DNA of 64,000 nt from an uncultured Pelagibacteraceae bacterium (GCA_902592445.1 CACJEN010000001.1:62001-126000), one strand, 5' to 3'. Shown: positions 20,272 through 31,341, counted from the first letter of the stretch. The notes: generated from the sequence alone by a model not told the origin. Numbers and translations: made by a program.

Positions 20272-21500
20272 TATATAAATTTATCTATTTCATAAATATT
20301 ATTTTTCAAAACTTTTTTACCCATTTCATCGAATTTTTTTAATATTTTTCTTGAATGATTGTAATTAATTTTTTTTTTAATTAATTCACAAATATTGTTT
20401 AAGCTTTTCACTTTGCTTGCAATTTTTAGATTTAGTAACAAATCATATACTTCCCTAAAATTATGAACAAATGGACCAAAAATAATGTAATTTTTTTCCC
20501 TTACAGGCTCCAAAGGATTTTGTCCTCCATGATCAATTAATGATCCTCCAACAAAGCATAAATTAGATAATTCATAAAATTTACGAGCTTCTCCATATGT
20601 ATCAACAATATATATATCTGTGGATTTGCTTACTTTATTTTTTGATGATCTTGTAATTACATTTAATTGTTTATTTTCTAAAAGGCTAACTATTCTATCG
20701 GTTCTATAAACATGTCTTGGAATTATAACTGTAAGCAAATTGTTTATGCTTTTTTTCACATTTTTATGGGCTTCAGCAATCAAATTTTCCTCTTTGTCAT
20801 GAGTGCTTGCGCAACAAAAAACATTTCTATTTTTAATTAATTTCTTAATATCAGAGTTTACATTTGTTTTTTTTTCCCCAAAGTATTTTAGGTTTCCTGC
20901 AATTTTAATATTTTTTACTCCAAGTTTGCTCAAATAAATTTTTGTCTCTTTATTCTGTGGAAGTGCTAAAGTAATATTGCTAAAGATTTTTTTTGCAAAA
21001 TTTGGAAATCTTAACCATCTCTTATAACTTTTTGGTGTAATTCTTCCATTGATTAAAACTATGGGTATTTTTTTTCTTTTCAGATTTTCAATCATGTTTG
21101 GCCATATTTCCGAGTCTATAAAAATTGCCACTTTTGGTTTCCAAAATTCTAGAAATTTGTTTGTCAAATAATTTTCATCTAGTGGAAAATATACATGTTC
21201 GGTTTTTTTAAATTTAATTTTTTTAATAATCGATGCAGAACTTGTAGTGGTAGACGTGAGTAAAATTTTTTGAACTTTGTGATTTTTTTCTAAAATTTTA
21301 ATTATAGGAATAACACTCATAATTTCCCCTACACTTGCTCCATGAAACCAAACTGTTTTATTTTTATTGTATTTTTTATAGATGCAAAATTTTTCAAGAA
21401 ATCTTTTTAAATCTTCTTTTCCAATTATTATTCTCACAGCAAATATTATTGGCGAAAATAATAAAAAAGTTATTGCTAAAACTTCGTAAAAAAAAAACAT
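20271..21500 (-). CDS. waaA: 3-deoxy-D-manno-octulosonic acid (Kdo) transferase
   Basis: A 409-residue inner-membrane glycosyltransferase that attaches Kdo to lipid IVA. The N-terminal anchor (residues 1-25) is followed by the catalytic-Glu motif G-A-S-V-G-E at 54-59, a S-E-I-W-P-N acceptor motif near residue 128, and G-G-S-L-I-D-H-G-G-Q-N-P-L-E near residue 317, the Kdo-transferase donor site. Number of Kdo units added cannot be read from sequence. Single-base overlap with both msbA and lpxK. Confidence 0.95.
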   Translation of the reverse strand: MFFFYEVLAITFLLFSPIIFAVRIIIGKEDLKRFLEKFCIYKKYNKNKTVWFHGASVGEIMSVIPIIKILEKNHKVQKILLTSTTTSSASIIKKIKFKKTEHVYFPLDENYLTNKFLEFWKPKVAIFIDSEIWPNMIENLKRKKIPIVLINGRITPKSYKRWLRFPNFAKKIFSNITLALPQNKETKIYLSKLGVKNIKIAGNLKYFGEKKTNVNSDIKKLIKNRNVFCCASTHDKEENLIAEAHKNVKKSINNLLTVIIPRHVYRTDRIVSLLENKQLNVITRSSKNKVSKSTDIYIVDTYGEARKFYELSNLCFVGGSLIDHGGQNPLEPVREKNYIIFGPFVHNFREVYDLLLNLKIASKVKSLNNICELIKKKINYNHSRKILKKFDEMGKKVLKNNIYEIDKFI

Positions 21501-23242
21501 TAGTTTTCTTTAATTTGTCGATTATAAAAATTTTTATAAATTTCAGAATGTTTCAGTAAATCATTATGCTTGCCTTGATCTATTACTTTTCCTTTATCAA
21601 GAACATAAATTATGTTTGAATTTAAAATTGTTGAAAGCCTATGGGCAATTACGATAGTTGTCTTATTTGAAATTAATTTTTCTAAAGCCTTTTGAATTTT
21701 TTCTTCGGTCTCAGAATCTAATGACGATGTTGCCTCATCTAAGAGTATAATTTTACTATTTTTCAAAAAAGCTCTCGCTATTGAGAGTCTTTGTTTTTCT
21801 CCGCCAGATAATTTAATTCCATTTTCACCAATTTTGGTTTCAAATTTATTTTCTAGTTTGTTTATAAAGTCAGTACACATTGCCATATCCGCAGCTTTAA
21901 ATATATCGTCATTGGAAGCGTCAGGTTTTGCATACTTAATATTATTTAAAACTGTATCGTCGAATAAAGTGGTGTTTTGATCGACAATTGAAATTTCTTT
22001 TCTAAGAGAGGAAAGTTTTACCTTTTTTATGTTTTGACCATCTACCTCAACTATTCCAGAAATAGGGTCATATATTCTTGGTATTAAGCTTAATAAAGTA
22101 GACTTTCCAGAACCACTATGACCGACAAGTGCTGTCATTTTATTTCCCTCAACTTTCATGTTTATATCATGAAGTACTTGATTATTTAAGTTGCTCTCAT
22201 ATTTAAAATTAACATTTGCAAAATTTATTGATCCATTTTTCAAGCTCAACTCATTTTGTGTATCATTCGTTGATATTTTATTTTGTATATCAATAATTGG
22301 AATTATTCTTTTTCCAGCTGATAAACCTTGAAAAACTCCGACATTAATTGTTGCTAACGATTTGACTGGTTGATACGCTAACATCATTGCAGCTAGAAAT
22401 GAAAAAAAATTATTAATATTTAGTAGTCCATTCATAATTAATTTTCCTGAATAAAAAATTAAAATCGCTATCATAATTCCAGTCAATATTTCCATTATTG
22501 GTGTTGCTCTAATGAATATTGTGGCAATTTTTATAGATTTTTTTTTTAGGTCATTCACAAATTTTTCTGACCTCTCATTTTCAAATTTTTCTCTTTGGAA
22601 AATTTTAATTATTTTATGGTTTTTAAATAAATCAATTAAATATTTATTTAGATCTCCTGATTTCTCTTGAGCCTCAGTTGTAACTTTTCCCATTCTTTTT
22701 CCGAGTTTCTTAGCAGTTATAGATGCCACTGGTATCATTATTATAGCTATTAAGGACAATCTCCAATTCTGCAAAAACATTACAGTCAAAAGACCTAACA
22801 AAGTTAATCCATCCTTAAAAAAACTTAAGAAGGCATTACTTAACATTCCAGTTATTTGGTTTACATCAAAATTTAAATTAGAGATATATTTTCCAGAATG
22901 TTTATCTTCTATTTGTTGCGTATCTGCTTTTATAAAAGAAGATAACATATCAATTTGTATTTTCTTTTTAACTTCCTCTGCAACATTAATCATAATTACT
23001 TTTGCCATATACAAGGAAATTCCTTTTGTAGAAAAAGCTAAAATTATTAAAATAGGAATTACAAAAATTAAAGTTTGATCTTGATTTATAAAAATTTTCT
23101 CTATAGCTGGGTCCAAAAGCCATGCAGTTGCAGATGTACTTCCTGCAACTAATACAGAAAAAAATACAGCCAATATAATTTTAATAATGAAAGCTTTTGT
23201 ATAGTCGTTGTATAATCTTTTAAGTATTTCTAAGTTACTCAT
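21500..23242 (-). CDS. msbA: Lipid A / lipid-linked ABC exporter, MsbA type
   Basis: A 580-residue half-transporter: six-helix membrane domain in the first 320 residues, then an ATPase domain with Walker A G-H-S-G-S-G-K-S-T near 373, signature L-S-G-G-E-K-Q-R near 481, Walker B I-I-L-L-D-E-A-T near 500, and an H-loop I-A-H-R-L-S near 535. MsbA homodimers flip lipid A-core across the inner membrane. The position in front of waaA-lpxK-lpxL supports that cargo. Start is 3 bp after the ubiA stop. Confidence 0.9.
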   Translation of the reverse strand: MSNLEILKRLYNDYTKAFIIKIILAVFFSVLVAGSTSATAWLLDPAIEKIFINQDQTLIFVIPILIILAFSTKGISLYMAKVIMINVAEEVKKKIQIDMLSSFIKADTQQIEDKHSGKYISNLNFDVNQITGMLSNAFLSFFKDGLTLLGLLTVMFLQNWRLSLIAIIMIPVASITAKKLGKRMGKVTTEAQEKSGDLNKYLIDLFKNHKIIKIFQREKFENERSEKFVNDLKKKSIKIATIFIRATPIMEILTGIMIAILIFYSGKLIMNGLLNINNFFSFLAAMMLAYQPVKSLATINVGVFQGLSAGKRIIPIIDIQNKISTNDTQNELSLKNGSINFANVNFKYESNLNNQVLHDINMKVEGNKMTALVGHSGSGKSTLLSLIPRIYDPISGIVEVDGQNIKKVKLSSLRKEISIVDQNTTLFDDTVLNNIKYAKPDASNDDIFKAADMAMCTDFINKLENKFETKIGENGIKLSGGEKQRLSIARAFLKNSKIILLDEATSSLDSETEEKIQKALEKLISNKTTIVIAHRLSTILNSNIIYVLDKGKVIDQGKHNDLLKHSEIYKNFYNRQIKEN

Positions 23243-23245
23243 AAA

Positions 23246-24133
23246 TTATAATATTTTACCTATTAAAAGGTTGAAAAATATCAACAAACCTAGAACATTG
23301 TTACTTTTAAATTTTGATAAACAACTTGTAGGATCTTCAATATTTAGTTTATAGATTTGAAAAAAAAATAAATGACCAATTGGTAAAAATAAAAATAAAA
23401 AATAAAAATAATTAAAATTCATTAATAGACCGATTAAGATAAGAATACTGATAAAAACAAAATAACAAAAAGAAATAAATTTCTTTGGATTATTTTTAAA
23501 TTTTATCGATGTAGATTTTACTCCTATTATTTCATCATCATTTATATCTTGATATCCATAAATAGTGTCGTACCCCAGTGTCCAAAATATGGCTCCAAAG
23601 TAAAAAATAATTGGTATTATTGCAATTTCGTTAGTAATAGCAATCCATGCTAAAATTAGACCATAATTGAAAGTAATCCCTAAAAATAATTGAGGCCAAT
23701 ATGTAAATCTTTTCATTAATGGATATGAAAATGCAAGTGGCATTGATAACAGTGCCATCCAAATTGTAAAAAAATTAAAATTTATTAAAACTAAAAAAGC
23801 AATACCGCATAACACAAATGAGTAAAAACTTGCTAGTTTGACAGATACTTTACCTGAAGCAATGGGTCTATTTTTTGTCCTCTCAACAAGTTTATCAAAA
23901 TTTTTATCCGTTATATCATTGACTATACAGCCAGCTGATCTCATTAACACTGCCCCTAGTAAAAAAAGAAACATATAAAAAAAATAGGTCTTAAGTTCAC
24001 TGTTAAATTCATTGGCAATTGTGAGACCCCAAATACAAGGCCAAAAAAGCAGCATGAAACCTATGGGTTTATTTAATCTTGTAAGTTCAATAAATAATTT
24101 AATGTTTAACATAAATTTACTTGTAAATAACAA
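23246..24133 (-). CDS. ubiA: 4-hydroxybenzoate polyprenyltransferase
   Basis: A 295-residue membrane prenyltransferase of ubiquinone synthesis, with about eight helices. The two Asp-rich motifs are N-D-I-T-D-K-N-F-D followed by R-T-K-N-R-P near residues 73-90, and D-T-I-Y-G-Y-Q-D near residue 190. An alternative start at 24112 gives M-L-N-I-K-L, closer to the usual N-terminus; either is possible. It joins a polyprenyl tail to 4-hydroxybenzoate. It heads a co-directional run into msbA-waaA-lpxK-lpxL. Confidence 0.94.
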   Translation of the reverse strand: MLFTSKFMLNIKLFIELTRLNKPIGFMLLFWPCIWGLTIANEFNSELKTYFFYMFLFLLGAVLMRSAGCIVNDITDKNFDKLVERTKNRPIASGKVSVKLASFYSFVLCGIAFLVLINFNFFTIWMALLSMPLAFSYPLMKRFTYWPQLFLGITFNYGLILAWIAITNEIAIIPIIFYFGAIFWTLGYDTIYGYQDINDDEIIGVKSTSIKFKNNPKKFISFCYFVFISILILIGLLMNFNYFYFLFLFLPIGHLFFFQIYKLNIEDPTSCLSKFKSNNVLGLLIFFNLLIGKIL

Positions 24134-24162
24134 AGGCTAGTTTCATAATCAATTCGATTCGA

Positions 24163-24567
24163 ATGAATATAGATTATACAGTTACAGCTTTAATGTTTCC
24201 TGCAATTCCTCTTTTAATGGGGGTTTACAGTAACAGATTTCATACTTTAAGCAGGTTGATTAGAGAACTTCATGACGAACATGTATATGAAAAACATATT
24301 CCCGCAGAATGGAAAAAACAATTTATTAACTTGAGTAGAAGAATTTCAATTTTAAGGTGGACTATAATGTTTGCTGCCTTTGGATTTTTATTTAATATGC
24401 TTACAGTTTTTGCTCTTTACTTAAATGAATTATTCTTAGCGAGAGTAATTTTTGGTTCGTGCTGTTTATCAATGATCATATCAATTATTTTCTTTATAAG
24501 AGAAATTCAAATATCCACAAATGCCCTCAATTTACATATGTCTGACATGGATGTAAAAATAGATTAA
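24163..24567 (+). CDS. DUF2721 membrane protein
   Basis: A 134-residue protein with three likely membrane helices (about residues 6-22, 65-85 and 95-115). Features are M-F-P-A-I-P-L-L-M near residue 11, Y-S-N-R-F-H-T-L-S-R-L-I-R near 22-34, and a run of R-R-I-S-I-L-R. This N-R-x-x-x-L-S-x-R-I-R pattern is typical of DUF2721 proteins, whose function is unknown. Stop codons of this gene and the convergent quinone reductase share the four bases TTAA at 24564-24567. Confidence 0.75.
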   Translation: MNIDYTVTALMFPAIPLLMGVYSNRFHTLSRLIRELHDEHVYEKHIPAEWKKQFINLSRRISILRWTIMFAAFGFLFNMLTVFALYLNELFLARVIFGSCCLSMIISIIFFIREIQISTNALNLHMSDMDVKID

Positions 24568-25538
24568 TTTGGTAAAATTATTGCAGGACCAAGTAATTTT
24601 CTTCCCTCAAGATCTTCATGAGCTTTTCTAACCTCATCTAAAGAATACTTTTTTGAAATTTTAACTTTAAATTTACCTTTAGATATTGCTTCAAAAACTT
24701 TTTCAGCCGCTTCTTCAAGCTCTTTTCTTATGATCGTGTAATGAGCGATTGAAGGTCTAGTAAAAAAAAGACCTTTTGAATTTATATGTTTTTTTATATC
24801 TAATGTGTGAACGTAACCAGATGCATTACCAAAAGCAACCATCATCCCTCTTACTTTTAAAACCTCTATTGAACCTTCAAATGTTTTTGCTCCTACACCA
24901 TCATAAACTACATCAAGTCCGTTTTTTCCTACAATTTTTTCAACTTCCTCAACAAAGTTTTTTTCATTATAGTTTATAACATGGTGGCATCCATTTTTTT
25001 TGGCTATTTCTATTTTTTCATCTGAACCGACCGTCCCTATTATTTCAGCACCAAGTGCATTGGCCCACGGGCAGAAAATTTGACCAAGTGCTCCTGCAGC
25101 TGCATGATATAAAATTTTATCTCCTTTTTTAACTTGATAAGTTCTGTGCAATAAATACTCAGCTGTTATACCTTTTAAAGTAATACACGATGCAACTTCA
25201 TCAGATATATTATCTGGAACCTTTACTAACTTGTCTTCAGGTATTATTTGTTTTTCAGAATAAGTTCCAATTGGCATGGAGGCACGAGTTACTCTATCTC
25301 CGACTTTAAATAACCTAACTCCAGAACCTACTTCTTCGATAATACTACAAGCTTCAAGTCCAATACCACTTGGCAGTGGGATGGGATAAAGACCTGAACG
25401 GTGGTATGTATCAATATAATTTATACCTATAGATAAATTTTTAACTAGCACTTCATTCTGACCAGGTTTTCCAATATCAACATTCTTTATTTCCAATACC
25501 TCAGGTCCACCAAATTCTTTTATTTCAATTTTTTTCAT
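24564..25538 (-). CDS. NADPH:quinone oxidoreductase, zeta-crystallin-like (MDR family)
   Basis: A 324-residue zinc-free medium-chain reductase. The N-terminal GroES-like domain has G-I-N-Y-I-D-T-Y-H-R-S-G-L-Y (about residues 38-51), the quinone reductase signature. The Rossmann site is A-A-A-G-A-L-G-Q near residue 147, and Y-D-G-V-G lies near residue 214. The catalytic-zinc Cys of alcohol dehydrogenases is absent, as expected. It likely reduces quinones or enals with NADPH. It overlaps the upstream pirin gene by 4 bp, so the two are probably co-transcribed. Confidence 0.9.
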   Translation of the reverse strand: MKKIEIKEFGGPEVLEIKNVDIGKPGQNEVLVKNLSIGINYIDTYHRSGLYPIPLPSGIGLEACSIIEEVGSGVRLFKVGDRVTRASMPIGTYSEKQIIPEDKLVKVPDNISDEVASCITLKGITAEYLLHRTYQVKKGDKILYHAAAGALGQIFCPWANALGAEIIGTVGSDEKIEIAKKNGCHHVINYNEKNFVEEVEKIVGKNGLDVVYDGVGAKTFEGSIEVLKVRGMMVAFGNASGYVHTLDIKKHINSKGLFFTRPSIAHYTIIRKELEEAAEKVFEAISKGKFKVKISKKYSLDEVRKAHEDLEGRKLLGPAIILPN

Positions 25539-26374
25539 TGTTTTACAAAATTTCCATTATGGTAATCGTCAATAGCTTGAAGTATTTCCTGTTTTGTATT
25601 CATTACAAATGGTCCGCCTCTCGCGATTTGTTCACCAATTGGTTTTCCAGATATTAATAAAAATTTAGCCTTAGTCAAAGCAGTTACATTTAATTTTTCA
25701 CCATTAGTTAAAAGAATTAAAGTAGAGTCTTTAACTTTATCATGTCCTTTTTCTCCAATTTTTATTTCACCCTCGATTAAATAAATAAAGCTGTTGTGAG
25801 TGGAGGGTATCTCAAAATTAAATTCCTTATCTTCTTTAAGTTCAACATCAAAATAAACAGGTTCTACATTATGTTTTTTAATTGGTCCTTCTGCTTTTTG
25901 AAATTTTCCAGCAATAACTTTTATTTGCTTATCACTATCTTTATGTACACTCATTTTGTCAGCATCAATATAATGATATTCAGGTTTATCCATTTTCATA
26001 CTCGCTGGCATGTTTATCCATAATTGAAAACCATGAAGTTTTCCCTCTTTCATTGCTGGCATTTCTGAATGAATAATACCACTTCCTGTTTTCATCCACT
26101 GAACATCTCCCGCTGTCATTCTACCTTGTCCACCAGTACTATCTTTATGTTCAAAATCTCCCGCTAACATATAAGTTACTGTTTCTATGCCTCTATGAGG
26201 ATGGGGCGGAAAGCCTGCAATATAATCTTCACTATTTTCTGATCCAAACTCGTCCAACATTAAAAATGGATCAAAATAATTTGGCTCAACTCCAATACTT
26301 CTTTTTAATTTTACACCAGCACCATCTGATGCTGATATAGGTTTAATAACTTTTTCAACTTCTATTGATTTCAT
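25535..26374 (-). CDS. Pirin-family cupin protein
   Basis: A 279-residue double-cupin protein. The N-terminal half carries the pirin metal motif F-P-P-H-P-H-R-G-I-E-T-V near residues 55-66 (two His), with a later H-S-E and Glu in the matching strand (S-G-I-I-H-S-E-M-P near 101). Bacterial pirins are iron-binding; some have quercetinase activity, others bind regulatory partners. No substrate can be named. It is paired with the quinone reductase downstream by a 4-bp ATGA overlap, suggesting a shared redox or detoxification role. Confidence 0.9.
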   Translation of the reverse strand: MKSIEVEKVIKPISASDGAGVKLKRSIGVEPNYFDPFLMLDEFGSENSEDYIAGFPPHPHRGIETVTYMLAGDFEHKDSTGGQGRMTAGDVQWMKTGSGIIHSEMPAMKEGKLHGFQLWINMPASMKMDKPEYHYIDADKMSVHKDSDKQIKVIAGKFQKAEGPIKKHNVEPVYFDVELKEDKEFNFEIPSTHNSFIYLIEGEIKIGEKGHDKVKDSTLILLTNGEKLNVTALTKAKFLLISGKPIGEQIARGGPFVMNTKQEILQAIDDYHNGNFVKQ

Positions 26375-26394
26375 TCGATCGATATATACTTTAA

Positions 26395-27057
26395 CTAAAT
26401 AATTTCAAGTAACTCACTTAAATCGTGAATTTCATCTAATGGTTGATAGTCAAGATTATCAAATATATTTTTATTCCTATTTACCCAAACAGAATTATAT
26501 CCATAATTTCCACCCCCAGAAACATCCCATGTATTTGCACTTAAAAATAAAATTTCATCCTTTTTAATGTTATATTTTTTTACAGGTAATTCATAAACTT
26601 TTGAGTCTGGTTTAAAAATTCCCACTTCTTCAATTGAAAAAATATCATCAAATATATTTTCTAAGTTATTATTTTTGACCAGATTTCCCAACAATCTAGG
26701 AGTACCATTGGAAAGAATTGCTAACTTAAAATCTTTCTTTTTCAACTTATTTAAAGTTTCTTTAACTTCAGAAAAAGGTGAGAGTACTTTGTACAAATCT
26801 AATAAATCATTTCTCATGGAGTTATCAATTTTAAAAAATTTCATTGATTTGTCTAAACTGTCTTCAGTAATTTTCCAAAAATCTTCATGTCTATTCATTA
26901 AACTCCTTAGCCAAGTATATTCTAATTGTGTGGTTCTCCAATAATTTGCGAAATCTTCCCACTTATCACCTATTTTTTCTTTACATTTTTCTGCAGCAGA
27001 ATTGACATCAAATAAAGTTCCATAAGCATCAAATATTATTGCTTTAATATTTTTCAT
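26395..27057 (-). CDS. Haloacid dehalogenase type II (HAD superfamily)
   Basis: A 220-residue HAD enzyme. Motif I is F-D-A-Y-G-T-L-F-D at residues 9-17 with nucleophile Asp10. Motif II is L-S-N-G-T-P near 114. The late S-A-N-T-W-D-V-S-G-G-G-N-Y-G block near 172-185 is specific to L-2-haloacid dehalogenases. The predicted reaction is hydrolysis of 2-haloacids to 2-hydroxyacids with inversion, plausible for a marine cell meeting haloacetates. Substrate specificity is inferred from family only. Divergent from rsmE with 17 bp between starts. Confidence 0.87.
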   Translation of the reverse strand: MKNIKAIIFDAYGTLFDVNSAAEKCKEKIGDKWEDFANYWRTTQLEYTWLRSLMNRHEDFWKITEDSLDKSMKFFKIDNSMRNDLLDLYKVLSPFSEVKETLNKLKKKDFKLAILSNGTPRLLGNLVKNNNLENIFDDIFSIEEVGIFKPDSKVYELPVKKYNIKKDEILFLSANTWDVSGGGNYGYNSVWVNRNKNIFDNLDYQPLDEIHDLSELLEII

Positions 27058-27074
27058 AATTTAATTTAAATATA

Positions 27075-27773
27075 ATGAGCAATATTAGGTTATTTTATCC
27101 AGAAAGTTTATCAATTAATTTAGAAGGAAAATTGGATAAAGCACATTCACATTATTTAACTAAAGTGATGAGAATTCCTATTGGTGGTAATTTTTCTTTA
27201 TTTAATAAGTTTGGTGAATGGCAAACAATAATTAAAAAAATTTCAAAAAATGATTTAACTTTTAAAGTTACTAAGCAACTTAGACATGAAGAAAATGAAA
27301 CTGATCTTTGGTTAGCTTTTTCTCCTATTAGATCAAATTTTTTTAATTTCATGATTCAAAAAGCAACAGAATTGGGTGTAACAAAATTCATTCCAGTAAT
27401 TACAGAAAGGACTGTTGTAAGAAACATAAATTATGAAAGACTAATAAAAATTGTTACAGAAGCCTCAGAACAATGTAATAGATTAAGTATTCCTGAAATA
27501 GATAAAATACAAAAATTAGATGAGTTTTTTAAAAATAATAAAAATTTAAATCTTATATTTGGAGATTTAAATTCAGATAATAAAAAATTAAAAATAAATA
27601 ACAAAAAACTATTATGTATTTTAATTGGCCCCGAAGGTGATTACACTGAGGTTGAGAGAGAAAAGATTCTTAAATATGGTGGAACACAATCAATAAAATT
27701 AGGTAATAACATTCTTCGAACTGAAACTGCAGTAATATCCGCTTTATCTGTGATCAATTTTCTAAATAATTGA
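27075..27773 (+). CDS. rsmE: 16S rRNA (uracil1498-N3)-methyltransferase RsmE
   Basis: A 232-residue SPOUT-class methyltransferase. An N-terminal PUA-like domain with H-Y-L-T-K-V-M-R (about residues 26-33) precedes the trefoil-knot SAM site, seen as I-G-P-E-G-D-Y near residue 190 and L-G-N-N-I-L-R-T-E-T-A near residue 213. It methylates U1498 in the 30S decoding region. It sits immediately upstream of the oxidase operon; its stop lies 60 bp before the coxB start I choose. Confidence 0.93.
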   Translation: MSNIRLFYPESLSINLEGKLDKAHSHYLTKVMRIPIGGNFSLFNKFGEWQTIIKKISKNDLTFKVTKQLRHEENETDLWLAFSPIRSNFFNFMIQKATELGVTKFIPVITERTVVRNINYERLIKIVTEASEQCNRLSIPEIDKIQKLDEFFKNNKNLNLIFGDLNSDNKKLKINNKKLLCILIGPEGDYTEVEREKILKYGGTQSIKLGNNILRTETAVISALSVINFLNN

Positions 27774-27832
27774 TAAATTGTCGCGAAATCTCTAGTTTTT
27801 TTTTGTATTTTTGGCTTTATAAACTTTTTAAA

Positions 27833-28645
27833 ATGAAAAAATTCATAACAACCTTATTAGCCTTATTAATTTCATTACCTGCTTTTGCCAATCAACCGGA
27901 GAAGTGGCAATTGAGTTTTCAAGAGCCTGCATCTCAGACAATGAGAGATATTGTGTGGTTCCACGACTATATGTTGCTTCCAATTATTGTTGCAATAAGT
28001 GCATTTGTGTTGTTTCTGATGTTATATGTGATGGTGAGATTTAGAGAGTCCAGAAATCCTAATCCGTCAAAAAGAACTCATAATGTTGCAGTGGAAATAA
28101 TTTGGACATTGGTTCCATGTTTAATTCTAATAGTAATGGCTGTTCCATCATTTAAGGTTTTGTATTCTCAAGATACAATTCCAAAAGCGGATGTAACTAT
28201 TAAAGCAATTGGGTATCAGTGGTACTGGGGCTATGAATATCCAGATGAAAATATAATTTTTGACTCTTACATGATTGAAGAAGAGGATTTAAAAGAAGGT
28301 CAACCAAGATTACTAGCAGTTGATAACGTTGTAGTGGTACCAGTAAATAAAGTTGTAAAAGTATTAATTACAGCAAATGATGTATTGCATGCATGGGCAT
28401 TACCTTCATTTGGAGTTAAAAGAGATGCAATGCCAGGAAGAATTAATGAAACATGGTTTAAAGCAGAAAAAGTTGGAACATACTATGGTCAATGTTCAGA
28501 ATTATGTGGAATAAAGCACGCATTTATGCCAATCGAAGTAAGAGTAGTTTCTGATGAGGATTATCAAGCGTGGTTGTCAGATGCAAAAATAAAGTTTGCA
28601 AAAGATGAAAGTTTAATTAATAAAAATTTAATAGCGAGTAATTAA
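27833..28645 (+). CDS. coxB: Cytochrome c oxidase subunit II
   Basis: A 270-residue CuA-bearing subunit. I choose the ATG at 27833, which opens directly into a signal peptide M-K-K-F-I-T-T-L-L ending in A-F-A; an upstream in-frame ATG at 27770 would overlap rsmE and add an unlikely aromatic-rich extension. Two transmembrane helices (about 50-75 and 90-115) precede a cupredoxin domain with G-Y-Q-W-Y-W-G-Y near 138 and the CuA ligands in C-S-E-L-C-G-I-K-H-A-F-M near 225. It accepts electrons from cytochrome c. First gene of the aa3 cluster. Confidence 0.96.
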   Translation: MKKFITTLLALLISLPAFANQPEKWQLSFQEPASQTMRDIVWFHDYMLLPIIVAISAFVLFLMLYVMVRFRESRNPNPSKRTHNVAVEIIWTLVPCLILIVMAVPSFKVLYSQDTIPKADVTIKAIGYQWYWGYEYPDENIIFDSYMIEEEDLKEGQPRLLAVDNVVVVPVNKVVKVLITANDVLHAWALPSFGVKRDAMPGRINETWFKAEKVGTYYGQCSELCGIKHAFMPIEVRVVSDEDYQAWLSDAKIKFAKDESLINKNLIASN

Positions 28646-30283
<1,638 letters not shown>

Positions 30284-30310
30284 ATTCTAGTAAAAATATA
30301 TAATATTAAA

Positions 30311-31219
30311 ATGCAGTCTACTATCTTTAGAGAAAAAAGATCTAATACAGATCTTGGAATTATCTCAGAGCTAATAAAGCTCATGAAGCCAAGAGTAATG
30401 TCTTTAGTAATATTTACTTGCGCAGTTGGTTTGCTCACGGCTCCAAATTCCATACCTTTCAATCAGGCAGCTATTGGTATTCTCATAGTGGCCATTGGGG
30501 CAGGTGCAGCCGGTGCATTGAACATGTGGTACGAGGCTGATCTTGATAAATTGATGACTAGGACATGTTTAAGACCAATTCCACGAGGCAAACTTAATAG
30601 AGCTCAGGCCTTATACTTTGGAACAACATTATCTATTATTTCTATCTTTAGCTTATATTATTTTACTAATGCTATTTCAGCTTTCTTATTGTTTTTTACA
30701 ATTTTCTTTTATTTGTTTATTTATACAATTTGGTTAAAGAGAAGAACTCCCCAAAATATAGTAATTGGAGGAGCAGCTGGTGCGTTACCACCTGTTATTG
30801 GCTGGACCATAGCAACAAACTCTTTATCAATTGAACCTTTAGTTTTTTTTCTAATAATTTTTGTTTGGACACCATCTCATTTTTGGGCCTTAAGCCTTTA
30901 TAAGGCTAAAGACTATAAAAAGGCGAAAATCCCAATGTTGCCAATTACCAACGGAATTGAAGACACAAAAAAGAATATATTTATATATTCATTGCTAATG
31001 TTACCAACAGTGGTTTTTCCATATGCGATTGGATTTACATCAGAATTATTTCTAACACTTGGATTGACCTTGACTGTTTATTATAATTATCTTTGTTTTA
31101 AGCTTTATAACTATAAAAAAAATAAATTTGAGATTAAGATTGCAAAACAAATTTTTGCTTACTCAATAATTTATTTATTTTTAATTTTTGTATTACTTTT
31201 AATAGACAAACTTATTTAA
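30311..31219 (+). CDS. ctaB: Protohaem IX farnesyltransferase (haem O synthase)
   Basis: A 302-residue UbiA-superfamily enzyme with about nine helices. The Asp-rich motif is N-M-W-Y-E-A-D-L-D-K-L-M-x-R-T (about residues 73-87), and K-R-R-T-P-Q-N-I-V-I-G-G-A-A-G-A (near 145-160) is the haem O synthase signature. It adds a farnesyl group to haem B, the first step to the haem A used by the neighbouring oxidase. Its TAA overlaps the ATG of the next small gene (TAATG). Confidence 0.96.
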   Translation: MQSTIFREKRSNTDLGIISELIKLMKPRVMSLVIFTCAVGLLTAPNSIPFNQAAIGILIVAIGAGAAGALNMWYEADLDKLMTRTCLRPIPRGKLNRAQALYFGTTLSIISIFSLYYFTNAISAFLLFFTIFFYLFIYTIWLKRRTPQNIVIGGAAGALPPVIGWTIATNSLSIEPLVFFLIIFVWTPSHFWALSLYKAKDYKKAKIPMLPITNGIEDTKKNIFIYSLLMLPTVVFPYAIGFTSELFLTLGLTLTVYYNYLCFKLYNYKKNKFEIKIAKQIFAYSIIYLFLIFVLLLIDKLI

Positions 31220-31341
31220 TGATAAGAGACGAAAAAACAAAAAAGAAAAATTTATGGACTGCGCTAGGTCTTGTAATTTTTATAGTGATATTGTTTGTTT
31301 TTACTTTATATAACGTAGGTGTCTTTGAGAGATCAATATGA
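31219..31341 (+). CDS. CoxF-like small membrane protein in the oxidase operon
   Basis: A 40-residue protein, easily missed because of its length. A basic start (Arg3, then a K-K-K-N stretch at about residues 8-11) leads into one hydrophobic helix (about residues 13-33) and a short tail ending in E-R-S-I. Its ATG overlaps the ctaB stop by one base and its TGA overlaps the ctaG ATG as ATGA, so it is locked into the operon on both sides. Other alphaproteobacteria have a small one-helix protein, often called CoxF, in exactly this ctaB-ctaG gap; assignment is by position and topology. Confidence 0.75.
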   Translation: MIRDEKTKKKNLWTALGLVIFIVILFVFTLYNVGVFERSI

